DNA of 37,983 nucleotides from Cetobacterium sp. ZOR0034. Its GTDB lineage: Bacteria > Fusobacteriota > Fusobacteriia > Fusobacteriales > Fusobacteriaceae. Where the stretch lies: the NCBI RefSeq assembly GCF_000799075.1, contig NZ_JTLI01000113.1:11573-49555 (forward strand), read 5' to 3'. The notes beneath the pieces were generated by a model. The model did not search any database and had not been told where the DNA came from. It was given only the letters and a program-made list of their open reading frames with translations. The translations under genes were made by a program, and so were the position numbers. This document shows, piece by piece, positions 9,042 through 16,928 of the stretch (within the stretch, counting starts at the first letter, position 1; every line of letters begins with the position of its first letter).

Positions 9042-10152
9042 AAATAATGTTAAAGCTTATAAAAAAATCTCACTTTTTCTTACGGCTATATTTTCTTTTA
9101 GTATTTTATATTTTATTTATTACTCTCTTTTTTTAAGAAACTATATAAAAACTGAGAATTCTTATATTGCAGGAAATCAAGTTACAGTTACTGCTCAAAT
9201 CCAAGGTATTATAAAGGAGATTTCCGCTGAGGAAACACAGCCTATAGTTTCTAACTCATCAATCATCAAGATAGATCCGATAGATTATCAGATTGCATTA
9301 AATAACTCAAAAGCTAATTTAGCTAATGCAGTAAGAGAATATTATAGTCTACAAAATAATATTGTATTAAAATCAGAAGCACTCAAAACAGCTGAAGCAA
9401 ATCTAAATATAGCATATAAAACTCTGCAGAGAGAAGAGATTTCTAACAAAGCTGGAATTACAAGTAAAGAGGATTTTGATTTAGCTGCTTTTAAATATAC
9501 AAGTAGTAAAAACAGCTACGAACAAAGTTTAATAAATTTGAATAATAGTAAACTTCAAGCTTTAAGCTCAAATATTTACTCTCATCCTAAAGTTATTATT
9601 GCTATTCAAGATTTAAAAAAGAGTTTCTATGACTTAAAAAAAACTAATATCTCATCACCTATTTCTGGAATTATAGCACAAAAGCAAGTAGAAATTGGAC
9701 AACAAGTCTCTGTAGGGCAACCTCTAGTTACTGTTATAAATCTAACTAAAACTTGGGTTACTGCAAACTTTAAAGAAACACAACTAGAAAATATAAAGTT
9801 AGGAAATAGCGTAGAGATAAAAAGTGATTTGAATGGAAAATTCTATAAAGGGGTAGTCACTGGAATTGCTCCTGGTTCTGGAAGTTCACTTTCTTTGATT
9901 CCCACTCAAAATGCTACTGGAAACTGGATTAAAGTGGTTCAAAGAGTTCCTGTGCGAATAGATTTTTATGAAAATTCACTGGAGGAAAATGGCCTACTAC
10001 CTATTGGAACTAGTTTAAATATAAAAATAGATACATCTAAAATAATTGACTTTGATCCTTTATTTTCAGATCAAAAATTATTGATTGAAGATGATCATTC
10101 TGAAGAGTTGGATACACTTATTAAAAAAATCATTGAAGAAAATAGTATCTAG
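9031..10152 (+). CDS. EmrA/HlyD-type membrane fusion protein
   Basis: 373 residues. A short cytoplasmic tail is followed by one membrane anchor (about 13-35) and a periplasmic adaptor. The adaptor has a split biotinyl-lipoyl-like domain (about 48-65 and 205-235, ISSPISGIIAQKQVEIGQQVSVG), a central coiled-coil hairpin (about 90-195) and a beta-barrel part (TWVTANFKETQLENIKLG). It bridges the inner-membrane pump to the outer-membrane channel. The gene overlaps the NodT-like gene by 11 bases and is followed after 9 bases by the EmrB-like pump. Confidence 0.92.
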   Translation: MEIKNNVKAYKKISLFLTAIFSFSILYFIYYSLFLRNYIKTENSYIAGNQVTVTAQIQGIIKEISAEETQPIVSNSSIIKIDPIDYQIALNNSKANLANAVREYYSLQNNIVLKSEALKTAEANLNIAYKTLQREEISNKAGITSKEDFDLAAFKYTSSKNSYEQSLINLNNSKLQALSSNIYSHPKVIIAIQDLKKSFYDLKKTNISSPISGIIAQKQVEIGQQVSVGQPLVTVINLTKTWVTANFKETQLENIKLGNSVEIKSDLNGKFYKGVVTGIAPGSGSSLSLIPTQNATGNWIKVVQRVPVRIDFYENSLEENGLLPIGTSLNIKIDTSKIIDFDPLFSDQKLLIEDDHSEELDTLIKKIIEENSI

Positions 10153-10161
10153 GAGGAACTC

Positions 10162-11634
10162 ATGAATGCATCTATCATTTTTGCTACTATTGCTTTAGCT
10201 ATAGGTTCCTTTATGAATGTACTTGATATGACTATAGTAAATGTTTCCTTAAGTCATATCGCTGGTGACTTTGGTGTAACAGCCACTCAAGGTACTTGGA
10301 TTATTACATCATATGCTGTAGCTGAAGCCATATTTTTACCACTTATTGGTTGGTTAACTAAACGATTTGGTATTATTAGACAATATATTACGGCAACACT
10401 TCTTTTTACTTTAGCTAGTATGCTTTGTGGTTTAAGTCTATCTCTGGACTTTCTTCTGATTATGAGAGTTTTTCAAGGAATTGTTGGCGCTAGCATGATT
10501 CCACTCTCTCAAACTCTTATGTTAAAATTATATCCTAAAGAAAAAAAAGGAATTGCTCTTGGTATATGGTCAATGACTATAGTTTTAGCTCCTGTTATTG
10601 GACCAGTCTTAGGAGGATGGGTTACTGATACTGCCTCTTGGAGATGGTGCTTTTATATAAATCTTCCCTTTGGAATTCTATCTAGCTTAATTGTCTACTA
10701 TATATTTAAAAATGAAATTCCAAAAGAAACCACTGCAAAGGAACCGGTTGATTTTATAGGATTTATCTTTTTAGCTTTTGGAGTTGGAGCACTACAACTG
10801 ATGCTAGACAAAGGGAATGATCTAGATTGGTTTTCAAGCCCGACAATTGTAATTCTTGCCTTACTCTCTTTTATTTGTCTAACTATTTTAATAATCTGGG
10901 AGTGGTATCATAAAAATCCAGTTGTTAATATTAAACTTTTTTTAGATAGAAATTTTTGTGTCGGATCATTTACATTGATGTTTTCTGTTCTAGCTTATTT
11001 TAGTGGAGTTGTTGTCATTCCTATATGGCTACAAAACTATATGGGATACACTGCTTTTATGAGTGGACGAACAACTTGTACTCTCGGTATTGCAATTCTT
11101 ATTGTTGCACCTATTTTAGGAAAAAAAATAGATTACCTTGATGCTAGAAAAACGGCTGCTTTTGGATTTTTAGTTTTAGGTCTCACAACTTTTTGGACTG
11201 CTAACTACTCACCTACGGTCACCTCAGAATATATCAGTTTTACTAGATTTTTAAATGGTTTTGGAGTTGGTATATTTTTTATCTCTCTAAACACGTTGAC
11301 TCTTTCGAATATAAGTAGTGAAAACCTTGCTAGTGCATCCGGTATTTATAATTTTATGAGGAATATTGGAAGTAGTTTAGGAACATCTCTTGTTATTCCT
11401 GCTTGGAATCACACGATGGCATTTCACCACAATATGATGGCTAGCTCAATAGTTTCTACAAATCCTAAGATAGATAAAAGTTTAATAAAATCTGCGGAAT
11501 ATTTAAGTAATATTAATAACGAAGTTCAATTTCAATCATCTATCATGGGAATTAATGATATTTTAATTGGAAGTGCAATTATAGCTATTGTCTTAATTCC
11601 TTTTGTATTTTTAGCAAAATCAACTAAAAAATAA
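10162..11634 (+). CDS. EmrB/QacA-type MFS drug efflux transporter (DHA2, 14 TM)
   Basis: 490 residues with 14 predicted membrane helices. Motif A (GWLTKRFG, about 60-67) and motif C (PVIGPVLGGWVTD region, about 144-157), plus the SWRWCFYINLPFG stretch, are characteristic of the DHA2 drug:H+ antiporters. The binding site AGGAGGA precedes the ATG. With the two upstream genes it completes a NodT-EmrA-EmrB tripartite system that would move substrate from the cytoplasm across both membranes. Substrates are unknown and no dedicated regulator is in the operon. Confidence 0.92.
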   Translation: MNASIIFATIALAIGSFMNVLDMTIVNVSLSHIAGDFGVTATQGTWIITSYAVAEAIFLPLIGWLTKRFGIIRQYITATLLFTLASMLCGLSLSLDFLLIMRVFQGIVGASMIPLSQTLMLKLYPKEKKGIALGIWSMTIVLAPVIGPVLGGWVTDTASWRWCFYINLPFGILSSLIVYYIFKNEIPKETTAKEPVDFIGFIFLAFGVGALQLMLDKGNDLDWFSSPTIVILALLSFICLTILIIWEWYHKNPVVNIKLFLDRNFCVGSFTLMFSVLAYFSGVVVIPIWLQNYMGYTAFMSGRTTCTLGIAILIVAPILGKKIDYLDARKTAAFGFLVLGLTTFWTANYSPTVTSEYISFTRFLNGFGVGIFFISLNTLTLSNISSENLASASGIYNFMRNIGSSLGTSLVIPAWNHTMAFHHNMMASSIVSTNPKIDKSLIKSAEYLSNINNEVQFQSSIMGINDILIGSAIIAIVLIPFVFLAKSTKK

Positions 11635-11640
11635 ATAGCA

Positions 11641-11672
11641 AAAGCACTAGAATTTTTTAATCCTAGTGCTTT
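11641..11672. terminator. Hairpin between emrB-like gene and S24 repressor gene
   Basis: Bases 11641-11650 pair exactly with 11663-11672 around a 12-base loop. The stem covers the stop codon of the minus-strand repressor gene. The minus-strand transcript then reads into a T-rich stretch, so it fits as a terminator for that gene; on the plus strand no T-run follows. Confidence 0.65.
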
Positions 11673-12358
11673 CTTCTACTCTCTATAACTGCTCCATGAC
11701 ATTTTAAATATTCTAAGTCTTCTCCTGATATAACTATATCAGAATATCTCTTTTTATCCAAATTGTCTGAAGTTAGCCTTATCTCATCTCTTTTTATTTT
11801 AACTCTTTTTATATATGTTTGGTCATGGTAATTTAAAACACAAACTTTCCCATCTATACTTTCTATCTCCTTCTTCAACGGATTAATAATTACTAAATCA
11901 CCATCCGAAAGTGTGGGAAACATCGAATCACCACTTACTTCTACCATAAAAGCATTCTTAGGAACACCTGTATTTGGAATAGAAGTTAGCAACTCCATTC
12001 TTGTGTTATCTTCGAAATTTGCATGTCCTAAACCTGCCGCAGCTTTTCCAAGGACAGGTAATGAGATTATCTGTGCTTTCTTTTCCTCTTTTAATACTAC
12101 AGATTCCTCTAATTTCTTTTTTATTAAATCTGGAGTTCTATCATAAGCAATAACATACCTTATCTCATCAGCCTCTTTTTCTGAAGATATAAATTTTTCT
12201 ATAAATCTCTCTATAAAATCATCCTTTGGAATCCTAATTCCTTTACGGTAATGTCCGACTACAGATAGAGAAGATTCCGTTTGCTTTGCTACATACTCTA
12301 AGGTATAATTATTTTTTATCATAAATTTTTCTAAATAAATACCGAATCTTGTCTTCAC
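11663..12358 (-). CDS. CI/LexA-like repressor: XRE helix-turn-helix plus S24 self-cleaving peptidase
   Basis: 231 residues. The N-terminal helix-turn-helix is about residues 6-45. The C-terminal S24 domain holds the expected autocleavage elements: Ala108-Gly109 in KAAAGLG as likely scissile bond, Ser145 in GDSMFPTL as nucleophile and Lys184 in YIKRVK as general base. Such repressors cleave themselves when RecA is activated by DNA damage. The gene is divergent from a 43-codon gene. The intergenic region holds three TACA-N4-TGTA sites, one over its own predicted -35, so autorepression is likely. No other phage genes are adjacent, so this could be a domesticated phage repressor or the host's LexA analogue. 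Confidence 0.9.
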   Translation of the reverse strand: MKTRFGIYLEKFMIKNNYTLEYVAKQTESSLSVVGHYRKGIRIPKDDFIERFIEKFISSEKEADEIRYVIAYDRTPDLIKKKLEESVVLKEEKKAQIISLPVLGKAAAGLGHANFEDNTRMELLTSIPNTGVPKNAFMVEVSGDSMFPTLSDGDLVIINPLKKEIESIDGKVCVLNYHDQTYIKRVKIKRDEIRLTSDNLDKKRYSDIVISGEDLEYLKCHGAVIESRRKH

Positions 12359-12385
12359 TTCTTCCTCCCATCGCTCTTTTTTATC

Positions 12386-12414
12386 ATTATACTATTTTTC
12401 TACAAAAATGTAAA
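12386..12414 (-). promoter_or_regulatory. Predicted promoter of the S24 repressor gene
   Basis: On the minus strand TTTACA (12409-12414) and TATAAT (12386-12391) are 17 bases apart. Operator-like site 1 (12401-12412) covers part of the -35 and the spacer, consistent with autorepression. Confidence 0.6.
12401..12412. promoter_or_regulatory. Operator-like site 1, TACAAAAATGTA
   Basis: Perfect TACA-N4-TGTA inverted repeat, with a C before the left half. It overlaps the predicted -35 of the repressor promoter. Confidence 0.55.
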
Positions 12415-12421
12415 AAAATAT

Positions 12422-12450
12422 TTGATTTTTTTTCTACATTAAAGTATAAT
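12422..12450 (+). promoter_or_regulatory. Predicted promoter of the 43-codon gene
   Basis: TTGATT (12422-12427) and TATAAT (12445-12450) are separated by exactly 17 bases. Operator-like site 2 lies between and partly over the -10, the position expected for repression by steric block. Confidence 0.65.
12435..12446. promoter_or_regulatory. Operator-like site 2, TACATTAAAGTA
   Basis: Matches TACA-N4-TGTA at seven of the eight half-site positions (A instead of T at the first base of the right half), also preceded by C. It sits in the spacer and -10 of the plus-strand promoter. Confidence 0.5.
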
Positions 12451-12489
12451 TCTATTAGATAATTTTTATATTTTTTTATTTTTCACTTG

Positions 12490-12501
12490 TACAATTATGT
12501 A
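12490..12501. promoter_or_regulatory. Operator-like site 3, TACAATTATGTA
   Basis: Perfect TACA-N4-TGTA inverted repeat, followed by G, so its complement also reads CTACA-N4-TGTA like sites 1 and 2. It lies in the leader of the 43-codon gene, 25 bases before the start codon. Confidence 0.5.
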
Positions 12502-12526
12502 GAAGAATCTAAGGAGGGGAATTTTA

Positions 12527-12658
12527 ATGAGATTTAAAAGAGTTTCTAATCACTTTTGGAGAGTTGAATCTAATGGTATTCTTATTGTTGGAACTTGGGA
12601 GCAATGTCAAAAAGAGCTTCATAATTTATGCTTAGATAAATATCTTTTAAAAAATTAA
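12527..12658 (+). CDS. Small protein (43 residues) divergent from the S24 repressor
   Basis: 43 codons from ATG to TAA. It has an excellent ribosome binding site, AAGGAGGGG at 12511-12519, and a consensus promoter with an operator-like site inside it. The start is MRFKRVSNHFWRVESNG, followed by a hydrophobic ILIVG and a charged, helical C-terminus with two cysteines (C27, C35). It has no signal peptide and no family I recognise. It occupies the cro position of a phage-type switch, but I see no clear helix-turn-helix. It could be an SOS- or damage-induced small protein controlled by the adjacent repressor; this is inference from position only. Confidence 0.75.
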   Translation: MRFKRVSNHFWRVESNGILIVGTWEQCQKELHNLCLDKYLLKN

Positions 12659-12732
12659 TATTCTTTATCTAGAGATTAAATAAACTTTGTTATATAATAT
12701 AAAGTAAACTAAATTTAATCTTGGAGGTTTTT

Positions 12733-13413
12733 ATGATTTTTGGTGAAAAAATTAAAATCAATTTTGAAAATATAGAGAACGGAACTAAGCTAACTATTTC
12801 AAATTTTCCAAAAGGAGTTACTATTACAGCTTTAGATTTTGGAAAAGATTTAGCTAAAAGGACTATGGAAGGATATTCTCCAAATCCACTTGAAGAGATT
12901 GATGTTATATCTGGTATAAGTGAAGAAACTACTACTGGTGAAGATATCACTTTCATATATACTCACGGAGATTTTATCTCTAGTATAATTCTTGTTGGAG
13001 CTCTTTGTAAAAAACTTCTTCAGTCTATTCCAACTGTCACTCCTCTTGAAATTGGCGGAATTTTCCATGGAGAAAAAAATGAAGCCTATATCAGAGTTGC
13101 TATTCAAAAGATGGTTATTACAAATGATGCACTTGGAAGCTCTCTTGAAATAAATCTTCCTTTCAATACAAACATGAATCTATTTAAAAATAGATTTTCT
13201 AATATAGCTTTCTCTTTAATTCCAGAAGTTCAAGCTATACAATTTGGACTTGGAACTGCAATATCTAAAAAAGCTAACTCTAATTTAGGTACAATCCCTA
13301 AAAGAGTAGAGGTTTCTTTTGCCCCTCATGAAGAAAGTAAAATTCCTGCTTTAGCTCTTGTTTACGATATAGTTTTTGAAAGTCTAGCAGTATTTACTTT
13401 AGTTAATTTATAA
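12733..13413 (+). CDS. Unrecognised cytoplasmic protein, 226 residues
   Basis: The start at ATG 12733 is chosen because GGAGG at 12723-12727 is its binding site; an upstream TTG would bury that site. No signal peptide or membrane helix is evident. The composition is mixed alpha/beta: an N-terminal beta-like part (GTKLTISNFPKGVTITALDFG), a central ISSIILVGALCKKLLQSIP helix, then alternating strands. I do not recognise a domain or catalytic motif. A TATATA with an upstream TG (12688-12696) may be its own extended -10. It lies between the repressor switch and glutaminase with no clear operon partner. Confidence 0.8.
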   Translation: MIFGEKIKINFENIENGTKLTISNFPKGVTITALDFGKDLAKRTMEGYSPNPLEEIDVISGISEETTTGEDITFIYTHGDFISSIILVGALCKKLLQSIPTVTPLEIGGIFHGEKNEAYIRVAIQKMVITNDALGSSLEINLPFNTNMNLFKNRFSNIAFSLIPEVQAIQFGLGTAISKKANSNLGTIPKRVEVSFAPHEESKIPALALVYDIVFESLAVFTLVNL

Positions 13414-13440
13414 ATATTTTATTATATAATAAACAAATTT

Positions 13441-13526
13441 TACTGTATTTTCATATTGAAAGAATATATTTTACTTCTTATTCATAATAAAGGTATTATA
13501 ATCATATATATCGTTAAAATACAGTA
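13441..13526. promoter_or_regulatory. Widely spaced 11-bp inverted repeat bracketing the glsA promoter region
   Basis: TACTGTATTTT (13441-13451) and its exact complement AAAATACAGTA (13516-13526) flank 64 bases. Those bases hold TTGAAA (13456-13461) and TATAAT (13497-13502) promoter-like elements that are not ideally spaced with each other. The right copy ends 16 bases before the glsA start. It could be a pair of regulator half-operators or a long-range RNA stem in the leader. Confidence 0.45.
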
Positions 13527-13541
13527 CTTTAGGAGGAAAAA

Positions 13542-14456
13542 ATGCAAAAACTTCTTAATGATTTAATTGAAAAACATAGAGTAATCACAGAACAAGGAAA
13601 AGTAGCAAGCTATATACCTGAATTAGAAAAATCTAACCCTAGGGATCTAGGAATATATGTCTTAGATAATGATGGGAATGAGTATTTTGCAGGTGATTAT
13701 AATGTTAAATTTACTGTTCAAAGCATATCTAAAGTTGTAGCTTTAATGTTAGCTATTTTAGATAATGGCGAGGAATATGTTTTCTCTAAAGTTGGAATGG
13801 ACCCTAGTGGTGATCCATTTAATTCGTTTAGAAAACTTGAGACTTCTAGTAGAAGAAAACCATATAATCCAATGATAAATGCTGGTGCTATCGTTGTTTC
13901 TTCTATGATAAAAGGTGATGATGCTAAGCACAGATTCAACAGGCTTCTTGAATTTTTTAAAAAAATAACGGAAGACCCAACTTTAGAATTAAATCCAAAA
14001 GTCTATTTAAGTGAAGCTGAAACGGGAAATAAAAATAGAGCTATGGGTTATTACTTAAAAGCTGAAGGAATAATCACTGGAAATGTTGAGGATGCTTTAG
14101 AAATATATTTCAAGCAATGCTCGATTGATGTTACAGCTAAAACAATTGCTAAATTAGGATTATTCTTAGCTAATGAAGGTAAACTATCTAATGGTGAACA
14201 AGTCGTTTCAGAGCGTGTAAGTAGAATAGTTAAAACTCTTATGGTTACATGTGGAATGTATGATAACTCTGGTGAGTTTGCCGTTAGAGTTGGATTGCCT
14301 TCTAAAAGTGGTGTTGGTGGTGGAATTGTATCAGTTGTTCCCCATAAAATGGGAATTGGAGTATATTCACCATCTCTAGATCAAAAAGGAAATCCTATAG
14401 CTGGAGTTTCTCTACTAGAAGAGCTTTGTTCTGAACTTAAATGTAGAATATTTTAA
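13542..14456 (+). CDS. glsA: Glutaminase
   Basis: 304 residues, standard length for the bacterial GlsA family, which has a serine beta-lactamase-like fold. The catalytic Ser61-X-X-Lys64 is in FTVQSISKV. Further family stretches are SRRKPYNPMINAGAI (about 103-117), a YLSEAETGNKNRAMGY region and the GVGGGIVSVVPHKMGIGVYSP segment near the C-terminus. It hydrolyses glutamine to glutamate and ammonia in the cytoplasm. TAGGAGGA precedes the ATG. It is a single-gene unit ended by a strong hairpin. A glutamate symporter gene lies about 17 kb away, but nothing else links the two. Confidence 0.96.
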   Translation: MQKLLNDLIEKHRVITEQGKVASYIPELEKSNPRDLGIYVLDNDGNEYFAGDYNVKFTVQSISKVVALMLAILDNGEEYVFSKVGMDPSGDPFNSFRKLETSSRRKPYNPMINAGAIVVSSMIKGDDAKHRFNRLLEFFKKITEDPTLELNPKVYLSEAETGNKNRAMGYYLKAEGIITGNVEDALEIYFKQCSIDVTAKTIAKLGLFLANEGKLSNGEQVVSERVSRIVKTLMVTCGMYDNSGEFAVRVGLPSKSGVGGGIVSVVPHKMGIGVYSPSLDQKGNPIAGVSLLEELCSELKCRIF

Positions 14457-14457
14457 A

Positions 14458-14489
14458 AAAATGGATGGACCATAGTGTCCATCCATTTT
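14458..14489. terminator. Bidirectional intrinsic terminator between glsA and the pectin operon
   Basis: A perfect 13-bp stem, 14458-14470 with 14477-14489, has a 6-base loop and A/T runs on both outer sides. It ends glsA and the convergent six-gene pectin operon, whose last stop codon lies in the stem. Confidence 0.9.
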
Positions 14490-15396
14490 AAATATCCCAG
14501 TCTTTAAATATACTTTTTTTACTATAACTTTCTAAATTTTTTTCTTCTAACAACCTTCTTTTAGAGTTTAAAATATTTCCTTCACCTCTGTTGTTATATT
14601 CAAAGAATCTTGCATCATCAGGAGAAAATCCAGACATCGAATCCCATCCTAAATCTCTTATATGACCTCCTAAGTTTGAGTTCATAACCACAGCACTTGG
14701 ATTATATCCCTCTCTTTTCCCAGGATGCCAAGGTCTTCCTATAAAAATAGTATTTTTTTCTCCATCACTTACAAAGTTACAATTATCAAATATATATCCA
14801 ATCTCTTCTGTTTCTAATGTTGAAGGTGCCATTACATACCCTACACCAGTTTCTCTAGGTATCGAATATATTTCACAATTTTCAAAGTAAGCATGTGCTC
14901 CTCCAAATATAAAATCAACATTTCCTTCTATATAGCTATCCCTATAATACTGTCTTCCCCTATTTGCATAAAGAGTATCTTGAAAACCTAAAAAATCACA
15001 CTCTTCAAAATAAGATTGATCTGCATCATTTTTTAGGGCTACTGCTTGCTTATTTTTTAAATCTGAATTTGGATAATCAAACTCATTTTTAAAAACTATT
15101 TTTTTAGCTGTGAATCCCTTTCCATTTTCAGTTATTGTCACAGATGCACTTCCTGTAGTTCCGTATGTTTTTTCTGGATTTTCCCTCATTATTGTTCCTG
15201 AAGCATCATCCCAAACCAAAATTACCTTTCCTCTTTCTTCACCAATCAAAGTAATATTTGGCTTATCAATAACAATTTTCTCTCTGTATATACCATTTTT
15301 TAAATATATTGTTGCTTGTTCTTGTTGAATGTTATTTATTACATTTTGAAGACTATAACTATCATCGATCTGTATTAACACTTTATCACATCCCAC
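14488..15396 (-). CDS. Pectinesterase (carbohydrate esterase family 8), cytoplasmic
   Basis: 302 residues. CE8 signatures are complete: Gln117 in the KQAVAL stretch, Asp140 in GFQDTLY, Asp161 in NVDFIFGGA and Arg221 in GRPWHPG. It would remove methyl esters from homogalacturonan oligomers. There is no signal peptide, so it should act in the cytoplasm on imported, still-methylated oligogalacturonides; plant and most bacterial pectinesterases are secreted. The GTG start at 15396 has a poor ribosome binding site and lies 9 bases after the uxaA stop, so translation is probably coupled. It is the last gene of the minus-strand pectin operon. Confidence 0.92.
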   Translation of the reverse strand: MGCDKVLIQIDDSYSLQNVINNIQQEQATIYLKNGIYREKIVIDKPNITLIGEERGKVILVWDDASGTIMRENPEKTYGTTGSASVTITENGKGFTAKKIVFKNEFDYPNSDLKNKQAVALKNDADQSYFEECDFLGFQDTLYANRGRQYYRDSYIEGNVDFIFGGAHAYFENCEIYSIPRETGVGYVMAPSTLETEEIGYIFDNCNFVSDGEKNTIFIGRPWHPGKREGYNPSAVVMNSNLGGHIRDLGWDSMSGFSPDDARFFEYNNRGEGNILNSKRRLLEEKNLESYSKKSIFKDWDI

Positions 15397-15405
15397 ATCT
15401 TTTAT

Positions 15406-16896
15406 TTAAAGAGTTACTCCATTTTTAAAAATAGCAATCTCTTTAAAATTATTTAATTCGTTATTAGTTTTTTTCCCCTCAACAACATCGACTATATAAT
15501 CTATAAACTCATCCGCTAGATTTTTCATAGTGACATCCTCATTTAGTAATTTTCCAGCATCAAAATCTATCCATTTTGGCTTCTTTTTAGCTAATTCACT
15601 ATTTGTTGATATTTTTACCGTTGGAATAAATCCACCATAAGGTGTTCCTCTTCCTGTTGTAAATAACACAATATGAGATCCTGCAGCTCCTAAAGCTGTA
15701 GTTGCTACTAAATCATTTCCTGGAGCCTCTAATAAAATAAGACCTCTTTCTTTTACAACTTCACCATATTTTAAAACATCTTGAACTTTTGAAATACCAG
15801 ATTTTTGAGTACACCCCAAAGATTTATCTTCTAGTGTTGTAATTCCGCCCTCTTTATTTCCTGGTGATGGATTCTCATAAATACATTGATCATATGATAT
15901 GAAATATTTTTTAAAATTGTTAACCATATCTACAGTTTTATTAAAAACATTCTCTGTCACACATCTTTCCATGAGTAAAGTCTCCGCTCCAAACATCTCT
16001 GGAACCTCTGTCAATATAGTAGTTCCATTATGTTCTACTAGATAATCTGAAAACTCTCCTACAAGAGGATTAGCTGTAATTCCAGAGAAACCATCAGACC
16101 CTCCACACTCAAGTCCAATCACTAGTTCTCCAAACTCTTTCTCAACTCTTTCCTCTGATAAAATATTATCATATAACTCTTTTAGCAATTTTATTCCATC
16201 TTCAATCTCATCTTCAACATCTTGAGCTATTAAAAATCTAACTCTAGTAGAATCATACTCTCCTAAAGTTTCTTTAAACTCCTTCACCTGGTTATTTTCA
16301 CATCCCAATCCAAGAACTAATACTCCTCCTGCATTTGGATGTTTGACTATATTTTGTAAAATTGTTCTAGTGTTGATGTGATCCTCCCCAAGTTGAGAAC
16401 AACCGTAATTATGTTTGAAAATATTTAAGCCATCAAGACTCGATATATCAAATTTTTTCTTAAACTCATTTATTATATTCTCTCCAACTCCATTCACACA
16501 ACCAACTGTTGGAACTATCCACAATTCATTTCTAATACCAATTTTATTATTTTTTCTTGAGTAAACCTTCACTTTTCTAGATTTATTTTTTTCTAAATCA
16601 AAATCATTTAAATTAGAATATGAGTATGTATCTAAATCACTCAGATTTGTTTTCAAATTATGAGTATGAATCCATTCACCAAGTTCTATTTTTTTTAAAC
16701 TGTGACCTATAGGCATCCCATATTTTATTATATTTTTTCCACTTTCAATAGTTTCTATCGAAAATTTATGACCTTTTTTTATGTCCTCTTTTATCTCTAT
16801 TTTTTTTCCATCTATCTCTACATTTTCGCCCTTAGAAATAAAACATAAGGCAACACCTACATTATCTTTTTTATTAATTTTTATATACTTTTTCAT
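15406..16896 (-). CDS. uxaA: Altronate dehydratase (UxaA family)
   Basis: 496 residues. The N-terminal SAF-like domain (about 1-85, including GEWIHTHN) is followed by the large catalytic domain, with VPTVGCVNG, KHNYGCSQLGEDH, LGLGCENNQ, GLECGGSDGFSG and the FTTGRGTPYG stretch near the C-terminus. The family dehydrates D-altronate to 2-keto-3-deoxygluconate in the galacturonate pathway. Galactarate dehydratases are close relatives, but the polygalacturonase neighbours favour altronate. The companion UxaB and UxaC genes are not in the window. Cytoplasmic; preceded by AGAGGGG. Confidence 0.92.
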   Translation of the reverse strand: MKKYIKINKKDNVGVALCFISKGENVEIDGKKIEIKEDIKKGHKFSIETIESGKNIIKYGMPIGHSLKKIELGEWIHTHNLKTNLSDLDTYSYSNLNDFDLEKNKSRKVKVYSRKNNKIGIRNELWIVPTVGCVNGVGENIINEFKKKFDISSLDGLNIFKHNYGCSQLGEDHINTRTILQNIVKHPNAGGVLVLGLGCENNQVKEFKETLGEYDSTRVRFLIAQDVEDEIEDGIKLLKELYDNILSEERVEKEFGELVIGLECGGSDGFSGITANPLVGEFSDYLVEHNGTTILTEVPEMFGAETLLMERCVTENVFNKTVDMVNNFKKYFISYDQCIYENPSPGNKEGGITTLEDKSLGCTQKSGISKVQDVLKYGEVVKERGLILLEAPGNDLVATTALGAAGSHIVLFTTGRGTPYGGFIPTVKISTNSELAKKKPKWIDFDAGKLLNEDVTMKNLADEFIDYIVDVVEGKKTNNELNNFKEIAIFKNGVTL

Positions 16897-16928
16897 ATTG
16901 CCCCTCTTTTAAAGCGTTTAATTTTATC

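Noticed and set aside
11663-14456. A full prophage around the S24 repressor
   Set aside because: Only the repressor and one small gene look phage-like. The neighbours are an EmrB-type pump, an unknown gene and glutaminase, with no structural, lysis or integrase genes.
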